Origin: Aurantibacter_A sp965215845
Lineage (GTDB): Bacteria; Bacteroidota; Bacteroidia; Flavobacteriales; Flavobacteriaceae
DNA: 64,000 bases
Direction of reading: 5' to 3'
Assembly: GCA_965215845.1 (NCBI GenBank)
Contig: CBDCEL010000004.1
Span: 2,914,001-2,978,000 of the forward strand
Position 1 is the stretch's first letter. Every line of letters begins with the position of its first letter. Shown here one piece after another: positions 35,303-43,853 of this stretch. The notes under the pieces are model-generated. The model was not told where the DNA came from. It did no database searches and saw nothing but the letters and a program-made list of their open reading frames with translations. The position numbers were made by a program, and so were the translations under genes.

Positions 35303-37054
35303 ATGCAGAAACACGTAAAGTTTATAATATCACTTTTCCTTATGGGTTTTATTGCGGTTGGCTATGCCCAGGATGAAGACGAAGGTCTGGGTACCGAGAC
35401 CGTAACCGTGACCAAGGCATACACCCCGACCATTTCAGATGCGTTCAAGATAAAGTCCTTGCCCGATTTGAACGATTCAATCGTCCTTCAAAAAAAGGAT
35501 ATCGAATACACGATTTTTTCGGTTCCGGTGGCCTCCACTTTTACCCCGGCCAAAGGAAAAGCGGCTACCGTGAAAAAAACGCCTCCCCCCATTTTGTACA
35601 ATTCCTATGCTTCCGCTGGTGCGGGAAACCCAGGAAATCTGTTGGCAGAATTCTATACCAGTAGGGAAATAGGCCGAGAGGATCGTCTGGATATCGGGTT
35701 GTCCCACAACTCATCAAGAGGTGATTTTGATGACGTTTTCTTTGATAATTTACTATCGAACTCAAAGCTTGACGCTTCTTATTCGCAACGCGACCGCGAT
35801 TTTGACTGGGTGGCGAACATCGGCTTTCAACATCAATTGTACAATTGGTATGGAACCCCTGCAGGGGCACTTGATTTTGTTACCGTGGATGAACAAGATG
35901 CCCGACAAAATTACTTTATGGGCGAGGTCGGCACCAAAATAAACGTTGCCGATTCATTCTTTAAAAGTGGGGAATTATTCTATCGTCGATTTTGGGACAA
36001 ATTAAAATCAGGCGAGAACAGAATCCTATTTGAACCAATTTTAGACTTCCCCATTACGGACGAAGAATTGTCTTTGGGAGCAAAGGTCGATTGGGTACAG
36101 GGGAAGTTTGAAAATGCAAGCCTGAATAGCACCGAAAATACTTCAGGAATAAATTATAGCAATCTACAGATAGGTTTGAATCCGAACCTGAAAATACTAC
36201 GGGATGACCTGACCCTTAGACTAGGTGCCAAATTTGTATATGGCATGGATTTGGAGAATAGCGATGGTAGCTTTTTCATTTTTCCCGATGTCACGGCTTC
36301 GTATCGTTTGTTAGACGAAGTGGCCATTGCTTATGGAGGTATTGTGGGGGAATTGCGCCAAAATTCCTATTATGGCCTGGTCGAAGAGAATCCATTTGTT
36401 TCTCCGACCCTGAGCATTCAACCAACAGATCAACAATACGACGCCTATGCCGGATTGAAAGGACAACTTTTCGCGAATTTAGGCTACAATGTCAAGGTTT
36501 CCTACAAGGCTGAAAATCGGTTGCCATTGTATACCTTGAATCCTGAGAATGATTTTCGAAATGAGGAAATATACTCCTTTGGAAATTCGTATCAGGTCTT
36601 CTATGACGATGTAAAGACCTTCGGGGTTTTTGGGGAATTGAATGTAGATGTGAATCGTAATTTCACACTGGGCATCAATGCCGAATATTATTCATATAAT
36701 ACCGAAACCGACAACCCGGCTTGGAACCTGCCTGACCTAACTGGAAGCTTTTTTATGGATTATCAAATTGGGGAGCAATGGTATACGGGTGTCAATTTAT
36801 TTTATGTCGGTGAGCGACAAGATTTTTCGTCAACGGCCATCCAAAATACCCCGCCAAATCAGTTTTCACCTGTATTGATTGAGCTGGATGGTTATTTTGA
36901 TGCCAATGCGCATGTGGGTTACCGCCTCAACAAACAATTATCGATTTTTGTCAAAGCTGCGAATATCGCCAACAACAACTATCAAAGATGGGCCAACTAT
37001 CAAGTTCAGGGCTTACAAGTTTTGGGCGGGGCGACCTACAAATTTGACCTCTAG
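35303..37054 (+). CDS. Outer-membrane beta-barrel protein with TonB-box-like N-terminus
   Basis: 583 residues; signal peptide ending GYAQ. The mature N-terminus reads EGLGTETVTVTKAYTPTIS, close to a TonB-box (ETVTVT), then a short Pro-rich segment (PAKGKAATVKKTPPPIL) and a barrel from ~105 to the C-terminal Phe-Asp-Leu. No plug domain is present and the length is far below that of a TonB-dependent receptor (700-1000). Strand-like repeats and the C-terminal VLGGATYKFDL indicate ~16-18 strands. It is paired with the upstream TPR gene. The exact partner or cargo is unknown. Confidence 0.7.
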   Translation: MQKHVKFIISLFLMGFIAVGYAQDEDEGLGTETVTVTKAYTPTISDAFKIKSLPDLNDSIVLQKKDIEYTIFSVPVASTFTPAKGKAATVKKTPPPILYNSYASAGAGNPGNLLAEFYTSREIGREDRLDIGLSHNSSRGDFDDVFFDNLLSNSKLDASYSQRDRDFDWVANIGFQHQLYNWYGTPAGALDFVTVDEQDARQNYFMGEVGTKINVADSFFKSGELFYRRFWDKLKSGENRILFEPILDFPITDEELSLGAKVDWVQGKFENASLNSTENTSGINYSNLQIGLNPNLKILRDDLTLRLGAKFVYGMDLENSDGSFFIFPDVTASYRLLDEVAIAYGGIVGELRQNSYYGLVEENPFVSPTLSIQPTDQQYDAYAGLKGQLFANLGYNVKVSYKAENRLPLYTLNPENDFRNEEIYSFGNSYQVFYDDVKTFGVFGELNVDVNRNFTLGINAEYYSYNTETDNPAWNLPDLTGSFFMDYQIGEQWYTGVNLFYVGERQDFSSTAIQNTPPNQFSPVLIELDGYFDANAHVGYRLNKQLSIFVKAANIANNNYQRWANYQVQGLQVLGGATYKFDL

Positions 37055-37174
37055 GCATTTTCTCCTTTTTTCTTGAGGCGGAAAATTTTGAAGCACCTTA
37101 TACCAATAAGTTTAGCTTATCGTTAAATGTTTACAGATTGTCCCATAAAAATCATTTTAAGCTCGGCATTTGAT

Positions 37175-37182
37175 TATTTTTG
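37175..37182 (+). promoter_or_regulatory. -7 promoter element for the diheme cytochrome gene
   Basis: TATTTTTG fits TAnnTTTG, 28 bp before the ATG at 37211; a weak TTTT at ~37155 could serve as -33. Confidence 0.4.
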
Positions 37183-37210
37183 AGTGCTATTTAAAAGAAA
37201 ATTTTCTACA

Positions 37211-38626
37211 ATGTATCAAGTCAAGAATCTCAAAGCTTTATTGATTACCCTGTTTATTGTCCTGGCTTCCTGTAGCTCTGACGATACGCCTCCACCACCA
37301 GAGGTTGATACGGATGGAGACGGAATTTTCGACTCCAAAGAATCCCTTGACGGCACAGATAAGAATGATGCCTGTGACCCTGCCCAAAGTTCTGGTTATA
37401 CAGGTTACGATTCATCGAACAGCAACTGGTCTGGGGCAGATTGCGATGGTGACGGCATTGCAAACGGAATGGAACTGACCAATGGAACAAACCCATATGT
37501 TGACGATTTGGATACTGACGGGGATGGAATTTTGGACTCACAAGAAACCCTTGATGGTTCAGATAAGAACAATCCGTGCGATCCTGCCCAATCGGAAGGT
37601 TACAGTGCCTATAATGCAGATAATTCAATCTGGTCAGCAGCCGATTGCGATGGTGATGGGGTCAATAATGGGGATGAGCATTTGAATTCGACAGATCCCT
37701 ACCTTGATGATCGGGTCTTTGCCGTGGCGGAATTTTTGCCCAACCTTTCGCAGCTCGAGATTTTTGAAGGCCCTTTGGCCGACCTACAGTTCAATATGAC
37801 TTCTGACGAATACAATCTGATAACACCACTATTCACGGACTATAGCTATAAATTGCGGTCAATTTCATTGCCGAAAGGTGCGCAAATGACCTACAACGGT
37901 GAGGGACTTCTACAATTCCCTGACAATACGGTTATCACAAAGACTTTCTATTATTTAAATGATGAAAGGGATGCTTCGTTGGGAAGAAAGATTATTGAAA
38001 CCCGAGTACTGATAAAAAAGAACGGGGGCTGGCAATTGGGGAATTACCTCTGGAACGAGGCCCAGACCGAAGCCACCCTAGATCAAAGTGGCAATATACA
38101 TGTGGTCATAGTGGATTATATAGATATGGCCGGTCAAAGTCAATCATTGGCCTATGAAGTGCCCAGTACAAATCAATGTGTCGAGTGCCACAATAATGAC
38201 GGAACATCGTTCCCCATTGGCCCCAAAGCCAGGAACATGAACTTCGTGCATAATGGTGGCAATCAAATCCAGAATTTTATTGATAAGGGATTGCTGACCG
38301 GTGCCCCGGATCCATCGACCATAGCCGTGTTGCCCCAGTGGGACAACACTATGGATACCTTGGAAAATCGGGCCCGTGCCTACATGGATGTCAACTGTGC
38401 CCATTGTCACCAGCCTGGCGGATTTAACGGTAATCCGGTGGTGGAAACCATCGATTTGCGATTTGAGACCCTTTTTGCGAATACCAATATCGATGGCAAG
38501 AAAGCCGACATAATCCAGCGAATTAACAGCACCTTTCCGAATTTTGGAATGCCATATATAGGTACCACAGTTCCCCATGATGAAGGAATTTCATTGATTG
38601 AGGACTATATCGCTACCTTAAACTAA
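37211..38626 (+). CDS. Lipoprotein with Ca-binding TSP3-like repeats and diheme c-type cytochrome domain (SO2930 family)
   Basis: 471 residues from the ATG at 37211 (MYQVKNLK). Lipobox VLASC. Residues ~32-168 hold two tandem copies of a 68-residue unit with DTDGDGI / DCDGDG calcium-binding (thrombospondin type 3) motifs, encoded by 204-bp direct repeats from 37307. The C-terminal part matches SO2930-type diheme cytochromes, with heme sites CVECH (~318) and CAHCH (~393) and probable distal ligand Mets later (FGMPY). It is an envelope electron carrier, perhaps linked to organic acid or sugar oxidation. Function in detail is unknown. Confidence 0.85.
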   Translation: MYQVKNLKALLITLFIVLASCSSDDTPPPPEVDTDGDGIFDSKESLDGTDKNDACDPAQSSGYTGYDSSNSNWSGADCDGDGIANGMELTNGTNPYVDDLDTDGDGILDSQETLDGSDKNNPCDPAQSEGYSAYNADNSIWSAADCDGDGVNNGDEHLNSTDPYLDDRVFAVAEFLPNLSQLEIFEGPLADLQFNMTSDEYNLITPLFTDYSYKLRSISLPKGAQMTYNGEGLLQFPDNTVITKTFYYLNDERDASLGRKIIETRVLIKKNGGWQLGNYLWNEAQTEATLDQSGNIHVVIVDYIDMAGQSQSLAYEVPSTNQCVECHNNDGTSFPIGPKARNMNFVHNGGNQIQNFIDKGLLTGAPDPSTIAVLPQWDNTMDTLENRARAYMDVNCAHCHQPGGFNGNPVVETIDLRFETLFANTNIDGKKADIIQRINSTFPNFGMPYIGTTVPHDEGISLIEDYIATLN

Positions 38627-38718
38627 AATGTAGGAAACAGAATCGGATTCATTCAACGGAAAACCCTGCATTTGGCCGAACGAAGGATAGTCTTGGCCAT
38701 AAAGACTTTGTAATTTGC

Positions 38719-38726
38719 TATTTTTG
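38719..38726 (+). promoter_or_regulatory. -7 promoter element for the OmpA-family gene
   Basis: TATTTTTG, 18 bp before the ATG; a TTGG at 38693-38696 lies 22 bp upstream as a possible -33. Confidence 0.45.
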
Positions 38727-38744
38727 AGGTAGTTAATCACTCCA

Positions 38745-39896
38745 ATGGGTTATACCGCCACGACAAAATTCGTAGTTTTTGCATTCGTTTTGCTTTCCTC
38801 CTTTTTGGGTCTGGGTCAAAATTTGGTCAACAATCCGAGCTTTGAAGTATATAGAAATTGCCCGTCTAAATTGGGCAATTTAAAAGACGACTTGATCGAT
38901 TGGTCGATTCCGACAATTGGGTCTACAGACTATTTCAATTCCTGTAGTAAGGCCATGGGCACTCCTGAAAACTTCAACGGTTCACAACCTTCCGATTTTG
39001 GAAAGGGCTATGCGGGCCTTTATCTATATGCACCCGATGATTATCGCGAATATCTACAGGCCGAATTGTCAGAAACATTGAAGAAAGGGAAAAATTACCG
39101 GATATCGTTTTACGTCAGTTTGGCCGAAAGATCTGATTTTGCAATCAAGGAGTTTGGCGTGCTTTTTTCGAACAACAGAATTGAAATCCCCATAAAGAAA
39201 GAGCTTTCGAAAATGCACCTATATAAGAAAAAGGGAAATAGCTATAACTATATGGAAATCGGCTATACGAACTTTTATTCCGATACCAAAGATTGGATTT
39301 TGGTACATACCCAGTTCAGGGCGAAAGGCAATGAGAGGTTTTTGGTTTTGGGCAACTTTAAAAGCAACAAACGCACCCGTATGTTCAAGACCAAGCGGAA
39401 AGCCAATCAAGGGGCTTATTATTATATCGATATGGTTTCGGTCGTTTTGGAGGAACCTCCAAGGGCGAAGACCGAACTTATCGCCATTGCAGACGGGAAA
39501 GAAACCAAGAACATCGAATTGGACAAAAACTACGTGTTTAAAAATCTGTTGTTTGATTTTGACAAAGCTACATTGTTGATTTCGTCCAAAAAGGAATTAA
39601 AAAAAGTGGTCGACCATCTTGAATCGAACGCGATGTTGCAAATTGCCATCAATGGGCACACCGATAATGTAGGTGCCGCCCAATACAATGCAAAGCTCTC
39701 TCGCCAGAGGGCGGCGGCCGTGGCCGAGTTTCTGATCGACTCTGGTATTAATAAAGACCGAATCACATGGAAAGGTCACGGCGGTACAAACCCGATTTCT
39801 GAAAATAAAACAGAAAAAGGGCGACAATTAAATCGAAGGGTCGAATTCGTAATTTCGAAGAATAACCCCGAATCTAATAATCAGAATACTCAGTAG
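38745..39896 (+). CDS. OmpA-family outer membrane protein
   Basis: 383 residues: signal peptide (to LGLGQ), an N-terminal jelly-roll-like domain starting NLVNNPSFEVYRNCPSKLG (~25-240), and a C-terminal OmpA peptidoglycan-binding domain (~260-375) with FDFDKATLL, INGHTDNVGAAQYNAKLS and GHGGTNPISEN...NRRVEFVIS. It tethers the outer membrane to peptidoglycan. The 3' end overlaps the converging NIPSNAP gene by 23 bp. Confidence 0.9.
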   Translation: MGYTATTKFVVFAFVLLSSFLGLGQNLVNNPSFEVYRNCPSKLGNLKDDLIDWSIPTIGSTDYFNSCSKAMGTPENFNGSQPSDFGKGYAGLYLYAPDDYREYLQAELSETLKKGKNYRISFYVSLAERSDFAIKEFGVLFSNNRIEIPIKKELSKMHLYKKKGNSYNYMEIGYTNFYSDTKDWILVHTQFRAKGNERFLVLGNFKSNKRTRMFKTKRKANQGAYYYIDMVSVVLEEPPRAKTELIAIADGKETKNIELDKNYVFKNLLFDFDKATLLISSKKELKKVVDHLESNAMLQIAINGHTDNVGAAQYNAKLSRQRAAAVAEFLIDSGINKDRITWKGHGGTNPISENKTEKGRQLNRRVEFVISKNNPESNNQNTQ

Positions 39897-40647
39897 GATA
39901 GAGCATATACTTATCAATATGCGAGACATTGTTCTGATATTCGGGCCTTACCTTCAATTTCTGCCAAACGGGAGAGTCAACAAAAGCCTTCCAGTTTTCT
40001 GATTGGGCCTTTTCATTTTCGTGGGTCGTCATGTACATAAGGTTCGGCATTTTAGACCCGGCCAAAACCTCCCCATAAAAAACGGCATTGAAACCCAGAT
40101 CATTGAACAAGGGTATTTCTCCACCAGCATTGAACATATCTACTTTGTTTACATATAATTTTTCGGTAGCCGATTCATAGCTTCGCAATTCATAAATTCG
40201 GTCCGGTCGTGGTCCTGTCAAATTAGGAACGGCCATCTTTGGCATATCTATGAAGGCTTGCATCAATATGGATTCAATCCTCTTATAGGGTGGGTTGTCG
40301 TGCATGGCCTTTAGATAGTCGGCACCTGCCGATTCATGGGTTTCGAGCATTCCCAGTTCACTGTTCAAGGTCAGGGGGCCATCCATTGAATCAAATGGAA
40401 TCAATACAAATGTCTTTCCAAGCAATGTGTCATTTTCCACATGTTCCTTAAAAACCCCTATTGGGGAAACACCCAACTTGTGCAAGGCCGGTAAATAGGC
40501 ATCTTTCAAGTAGGCATCGGTGGTTTTTATCTGTTCTTGCGAGTTAAAGGAATAGATTTTCAATAGATAAAATTCCCGTTCGGCGTCCTGCGAATGCAAC
40601 GAAATTGTAATCAAGCAGAACAGCAATAATGATTTTATTTCTTTCAT
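39874..40647 (-). CDS. Exported NIPSNAP-family protein
   Basis: 257 residues, signal peptide (to ITISLHS). Two NIPSNAP-type dimeric alpha-beta-barrel halves are seen: EREFYLLKIYSFNSQEQI (~24-) and the better conserved RIYELRSYESATEKLYVNKVDMFNAGGEIPLF...FYGEVLAGSKMPNLMYMTTHEN (shown in parts). The C-terminal NIPSNAP domain is typical of bacterial members; a biological role is not known. It converges with and overlaps the OmpA-family gene. Confidence 0.82.
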   Translation of the reverse strand: MKEIKSLLLFCLITISLHSQDAEREFYLLKIYSFNSQEQIKTTDAYLKDAYLPALHKLGVSPIGVFKEHVENDTLLGKTFVLIPFDSMDGPLTLNSELGMLETHESAGADYLKAMHDNPPYKRIESILMQAFIDMPKMAVPNLTGPRPDRIYELRSYESATEKLYVNKVDMFNAGGEIPLFNDLGFNAVFYGEVLAGSKMPNLMYMTTHENEKAQSENWKAFVDSPVWQKLKVRPEYQNNVSHIDKYMLYPTEYSDY

Positions 40648-40756
40648 GGTCTTTATTGATTGGTGAAACGATCACATTCAAACATAGTGAAGTTCAGAGG
40701 AAAAACCAATTGACGATTCGCAGCATACCAATCTATCAAAACACTCGTTTATTAGT

Positions 40757-40764
40757 TATATTTG
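40757..40764 (+). promoter_or_regulatory. -7 promoter element upstream of the secreted 137-aa protein
   Basis: TATATTTG, a full TAnnTTTG match, 6 bp after the 14-base CAAAACACTCGTTT motif (40737-40750) that also occurs, inverted, at 18388-18401. Confidence 0.45.
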
Positions 40765-40825
40765 TTGATTATCACTGATTTCATTAGCATCTAGAAAAAA
40801 TTTATTTTAATTAAATCTTTAAATA

Positions 40826-41239
40826 ATGAAGAGCATTAAAAAACTACCGGCGATTCTAATATTCGGTTTTTCACTTTGTATGGTTAACCTCTATGCCAAC
40901 TCGAAGGTCATAGTGCATACCGATTACATATACCTGAATGAAAATATTCTTGGTTACTGGGATTATAGTGTTACCGATGTTGACCCCATGTATCAAAAAG
41001 GGGTTTTACATGTCCTCAAAGAAGATGGCAATTATGTGGTCAATTTGGAATTGCCCAGCGGGGCTATTCCGACGCAAGAAGTTGAAGTCAATGGCAATGA
41101 ACTGAAATTTGCCCTTTACGTCGAAGGAGAACGCGTTGGGGTGACAATTGTTTTTGAGGAGGACACGCTCACGGGATCGGGCAGCAGCAGCAGTGGCCCT
41201 TTTACTATTACGGGTATGCGAAAAGCCCAACCAGAATAG
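40826..41239 (+). CDS. Small secreted protein of unknown function
   Basis: 137 residues with a signal peptide (LIFGFSLCMVNLYA-N). The mature ~112 residues are beta-rich (ILGYWDYSVTDVDPMYQKGVL, VNLELPSGAIPTQEVEVNGN) and resemble small lipocalin-like or DUF-type secreted proteins of flavobacteria, but I do not recognise a family. A Ser/Gly run (GSGSSSSGPF) precedes the last strand. A hairpin terminator follows. Confidence 0.55.
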   Translation: MKSIKKLPAILIFGFSLCMVNLYANSKVIVHTDYIYLNENILGYWDYSVTDVDPMYQKGVLHVLKEDGNYVVNLELPSGAIPTQEVEVNGNELKFALYVEGERVGVTIVFEEDTLTGSGSSSSGPFTITGMRKAQPE

Positions 41240-41256
41240 CACAAAATATTAAAAAA

Positions 41257-41287
41257 GGGCACGAAGTCCTTGCTTCGTACCCTTTTT
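41257..41287. terminator. Bidirectional hairpin terminator
   Basis: GGGCACGAAG (41257-41266) pairs, with one A/A mismatch, with CTTCGTACCC (41273-41282), with A-run before and T-run after (41283-41287), between converging genes. Confidence 0.8.
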
Positions 41288-41303
41288 CGTTCAACAAAAT
41301 TCT

Positions 41304-41843
41304 TTATATCTTAATGGGTACGGTAACCCTGGTTTTGCCCCAGCCCATTACCATGCTTGCATCTCCCTTGGTTTCATCAAAAGCTATGGAGAAAGCTTCC
41401 AGCGATTCGTCACCTGAACTTTCGGCAGCTTTGACACGCACTACATCGGCGCCTTCCTCATAGCTGTAAGCGCCCCATTGGTTCAGATTTTTATTTAAGA
41501 TGATCGTCCACTCACCACGAGCGGGAATGGTGAACAACGAATACGTGCCAGCCGGAACATCGGCACCCCCGAAATTGATGTTTTTGTAAAAGGTAATTTC
41601 TGCGGCCTCATTGGCGCCGGTACGCCAGACCTCACCAGCTTTGGCAAGTTCGGAAACAGACCTTCCCTTCAACTGAGGTCTACTGTAAATGACCCTCACG
41701 GCCTTATCAGGGACTTTGTAGCTTGATGGAAATGTGGCAATGTCAGCTGGACTCTTGTCCAACCCACTGAACTTTTGGGCATTGGCCTCCGTTGAAAGGG
41801 CCAAGGCGACCGCAACGAAGGCGATGGTAAATAGTTTTTTCAT
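41304..41843 (-). CDS. DUF2911 family secreted protein
   Basis: 179 residues with a signal peptide (to NAQ). The DUF2911 pattern is clear: SRPQLKGRSVSELAKAGEVWRTG... (in parts), GANEAAEITFYKNINFGG, PAGTYSLFTIP, WTIILNKNLNQWGAYSYEEGAD. A beta-sandwich periplasmic family without known function, common in Bacteroidota. Starts about 285 bp upstream of asnB in the opposite direction. Confidence 0.92.
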   Translation of the reverse strand: MKKLFTIAFVAVALALSTEANAQKFSGLDKSPADIATFPSSYKVPDKAVRVIYSRPQLKGRSVSELAKAGEVWRTGANEAAEITFYKNINFGGADVPAGTYSLFTIPARGEWTIILNKNLNQWGAYSYEEGADVVRVKAAESSGDESLEAFSIAFDETKGDASMVMGWGKTRVTVPIKI

Positions 41844-42127
41844 AATAGTCTTTGTTTTTTAGCCCGGAAATCGCCGACCCACTTTGGGAGGGTTTCAAGG
41901 TCAATGGGTTAAAACTAAAAAGTAGCGAGATGATTCTCTACTAAAAAGTCGTTAAAATTCAAGCAACTTACAATGTGGTAATCAATGGCAGTTGCCTACG
42001 CTAGATTAGTTTTAAAACTTACTAAAAACAACATTTTTGATTATAATATATTACCAAAACTTTTAAAAATGTTTTAAACTAAAAATATTTAAATCATCTT
42101 TGCTTCCATATTTAAAATCAAACCGAT

Positions 42128-43798
42128 ATGTGTGGAATTGTATGCGCCTTCGATTTAAAGCAAAAATCTGAAATTTTGAGGCCCCAGCTACTTGAAATGT
42201 CCAAAAAGGTTCGCCACCGTGGTCCGGATTGGAGCGGTATATATGCCGATGAAAAAGCAATTTTGGCCCATGAGCGATTGGCCATTGTAGATCCAGCCTC
42301 TGGCAAGCAGCCGTTGTTCAGCCCTGATGGAAAGTTGATATTGGCCGCGAATGGTGAAATCTATAACCATCGAGATCTTAGAAAGCAATTTGATGGTACA
42401 TATGAATTTCAGACCGCTTCAGATTGTGAGGTCATTTTGGCCTTGTACAAAGAAAAGGGAACGGAGTTCATCGACGAGATGAACGGCATTTTCGGTTTTG
42501 CCATCTATGATGCGGAAAAGGATGAGTATTTTGTCGCCCGTGACCATATGGGCATTATTCCATTGTACATAGGTTGGGACAAGAACGGTACTTTTTATGT
42601 TGCCTCTGAATTGAAAGCCTTAGAGGGAACCTGTACGAAAATCGAACTTTTTCCTCCTGGTCATTACCTGCATAGTTCTGATGGGGAATTTAAAAAATGG
42701 TACCGGCGAGACTGGACCGACTATGAAGCTGTAAAGGATAATCAGACCAGCATTGATGAAATTCGGGAAGCTTTAGAGGCCGCAGTCCATAGACAGCTGA
42801 TGTCCGACGTGCCATATGGAGTTTTGCTTTCGGGAGGTTTAGATTCCTCGGTAACTTCTGCGATTGCCAAAAAATATGCCCAAAAGAGAATCGAGACCGA
42901 TGATACCACAGAGGCTTGGTGGCCCCAATTGCATTCTTTTTCGGTGGGGCTTGAAGGTTCGCCCGATCTTGCCGCCGCACAGAAGGTTGCGGATCATATC
43001 GGTACCGTGCACCACGAGATCAAGTTTACAATTCAAGAGGGTTTGGATGCGATCAAAGATGTCATTTACAATTTAGAAACTTATGATATTACTACAATTC
43101 GCGCCTCTACGCCCATGTACCTGATGGCCAGGGTAATCAAATCAATGGGAATCAAAATGGTACTCTCAGGCGAGGGTGCGGACGAACTTTTCGGTGGGTA
43201 TCTATATTTTCACAAAGCTCCCAATGCCAAGGAATTCCACGAGGAAACAGTCAGAAAATTGGAGAAACTTCATATGTACGATTGCCTAAGGGCCAATAAA
43301 TCATTGGCCGCCTGGGGCATAGAGGGCCGGGTACCGTTTTTGGACAAGGAATTCATGGATGTGGCCATGCGTATCAATCCACAAGACAAGATGATCAATG
43401 GCGAGCGAATGGAAAAATGGGTGGTTAGAAAGGCTTTTGAGGACTACCTGCCCGAAAGTGTTGCTTGGAGACAGAAAGAGCAATTTTCAGACGGTGTGGG
43501 CTATAGTTGGATCGATACCTTAAAAGAACTGGTCGAGGAGAAAGTATCAGACGAGCAATTGGCCAACGCACGGTTTCGATTTCCAATTCAGACACCGACC
43601 GCGAAGGAGGAATATTATTACCGCACAATATTCGAGGAGCATTTCCCATCTGATGCGGCCGCATTATGCGTGCCCCAAGAACCATCGGTCGCCTGTAGTA
43701 CGAAAATTGCCTTGGAGTGGGACGAAGCCTTTAAGAACATGAACGACCCGTCAGGCAGGGCAGTGGCACAAGTACACGAAGAAGCCTATGAAAGTTGA
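42128..43798 (+). CDS. asnB: Asparagine synthase B (glutamine-hydrolysing)
   Basis: 556 residues, as E. coli AsnB. Met-Cys start (MCGIVCAFD) provides the N-terminal nucleophile Cys for the glutaminase domain (1-~200; RHRGPDWSG, ANGEIYNH). The synthetase domain has the ATP pyrophosphatase loop LSGGLDSSVTSAIA (~237-250) and VLSGEGADELFGGYLYFH. It makes asparagine from aspartate, glutamine and ATP. No attenuation or T-box-like structure is seen upstream. Confidence 0.96.
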   Translation: MCGIVCAFDLKQKSEILRPQLLEMSKKVRHRGPDWSGIYADEKAILAHERLAIVDPASGKQPLFSPDGKLILAANGEIYNHRDLRKQFDGTYEFQTASDCEVILALYKEKGTEFIDEMNGIFGFAIYDAEKDEYFVARDHMGIIPLYIGWDKNGTFYVASELKALEGTCTKIELFPPGHYLHSSDGEFKKWYRRDWTDYEAVKDNQTSIDEIREALEAAVHRQLMSDVPYGVLLSGGLDSSVTSAIAKKYAQKRIETDDTTEAWWPQLHSFSVGLEGSPDLAAAQKVADHIGTVHHEIKFTIQEGLDAIKDVIYNLETYDITTIRASTPMYLMARVIKSMGIKMVLSGEGADELFGGYLYFHKAPNAKEFHEETVRKLEKLHMYDCLRANKSLAAWGIEGRVPFLDKEFMDVAMRINPQDKMINGERMEKWVVRKAFEDYLPESVAWRQKEQFSDGVGYSWIDTLKELVEEKVSDEQLANARFRFPIQTPTAKEEYYYRTIFEEHFPSDAAALCVPQEPSVACSTKIALEWDEAFKNMNDPSGRAVAQVHEEAYES

Positions 43799-43853
43799 TT
43801 GTAGGCTACAATAAATGTTGAAATGGGCGTCTAAAAAGTCCATCTGCCCAGGT

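Noticed and set aside
35303..37054. A regular TonB-dependent receptor (SusC-like)
   Set aside because: No plug domain and too short; only the N-terminal TonB-box-like motif is present.
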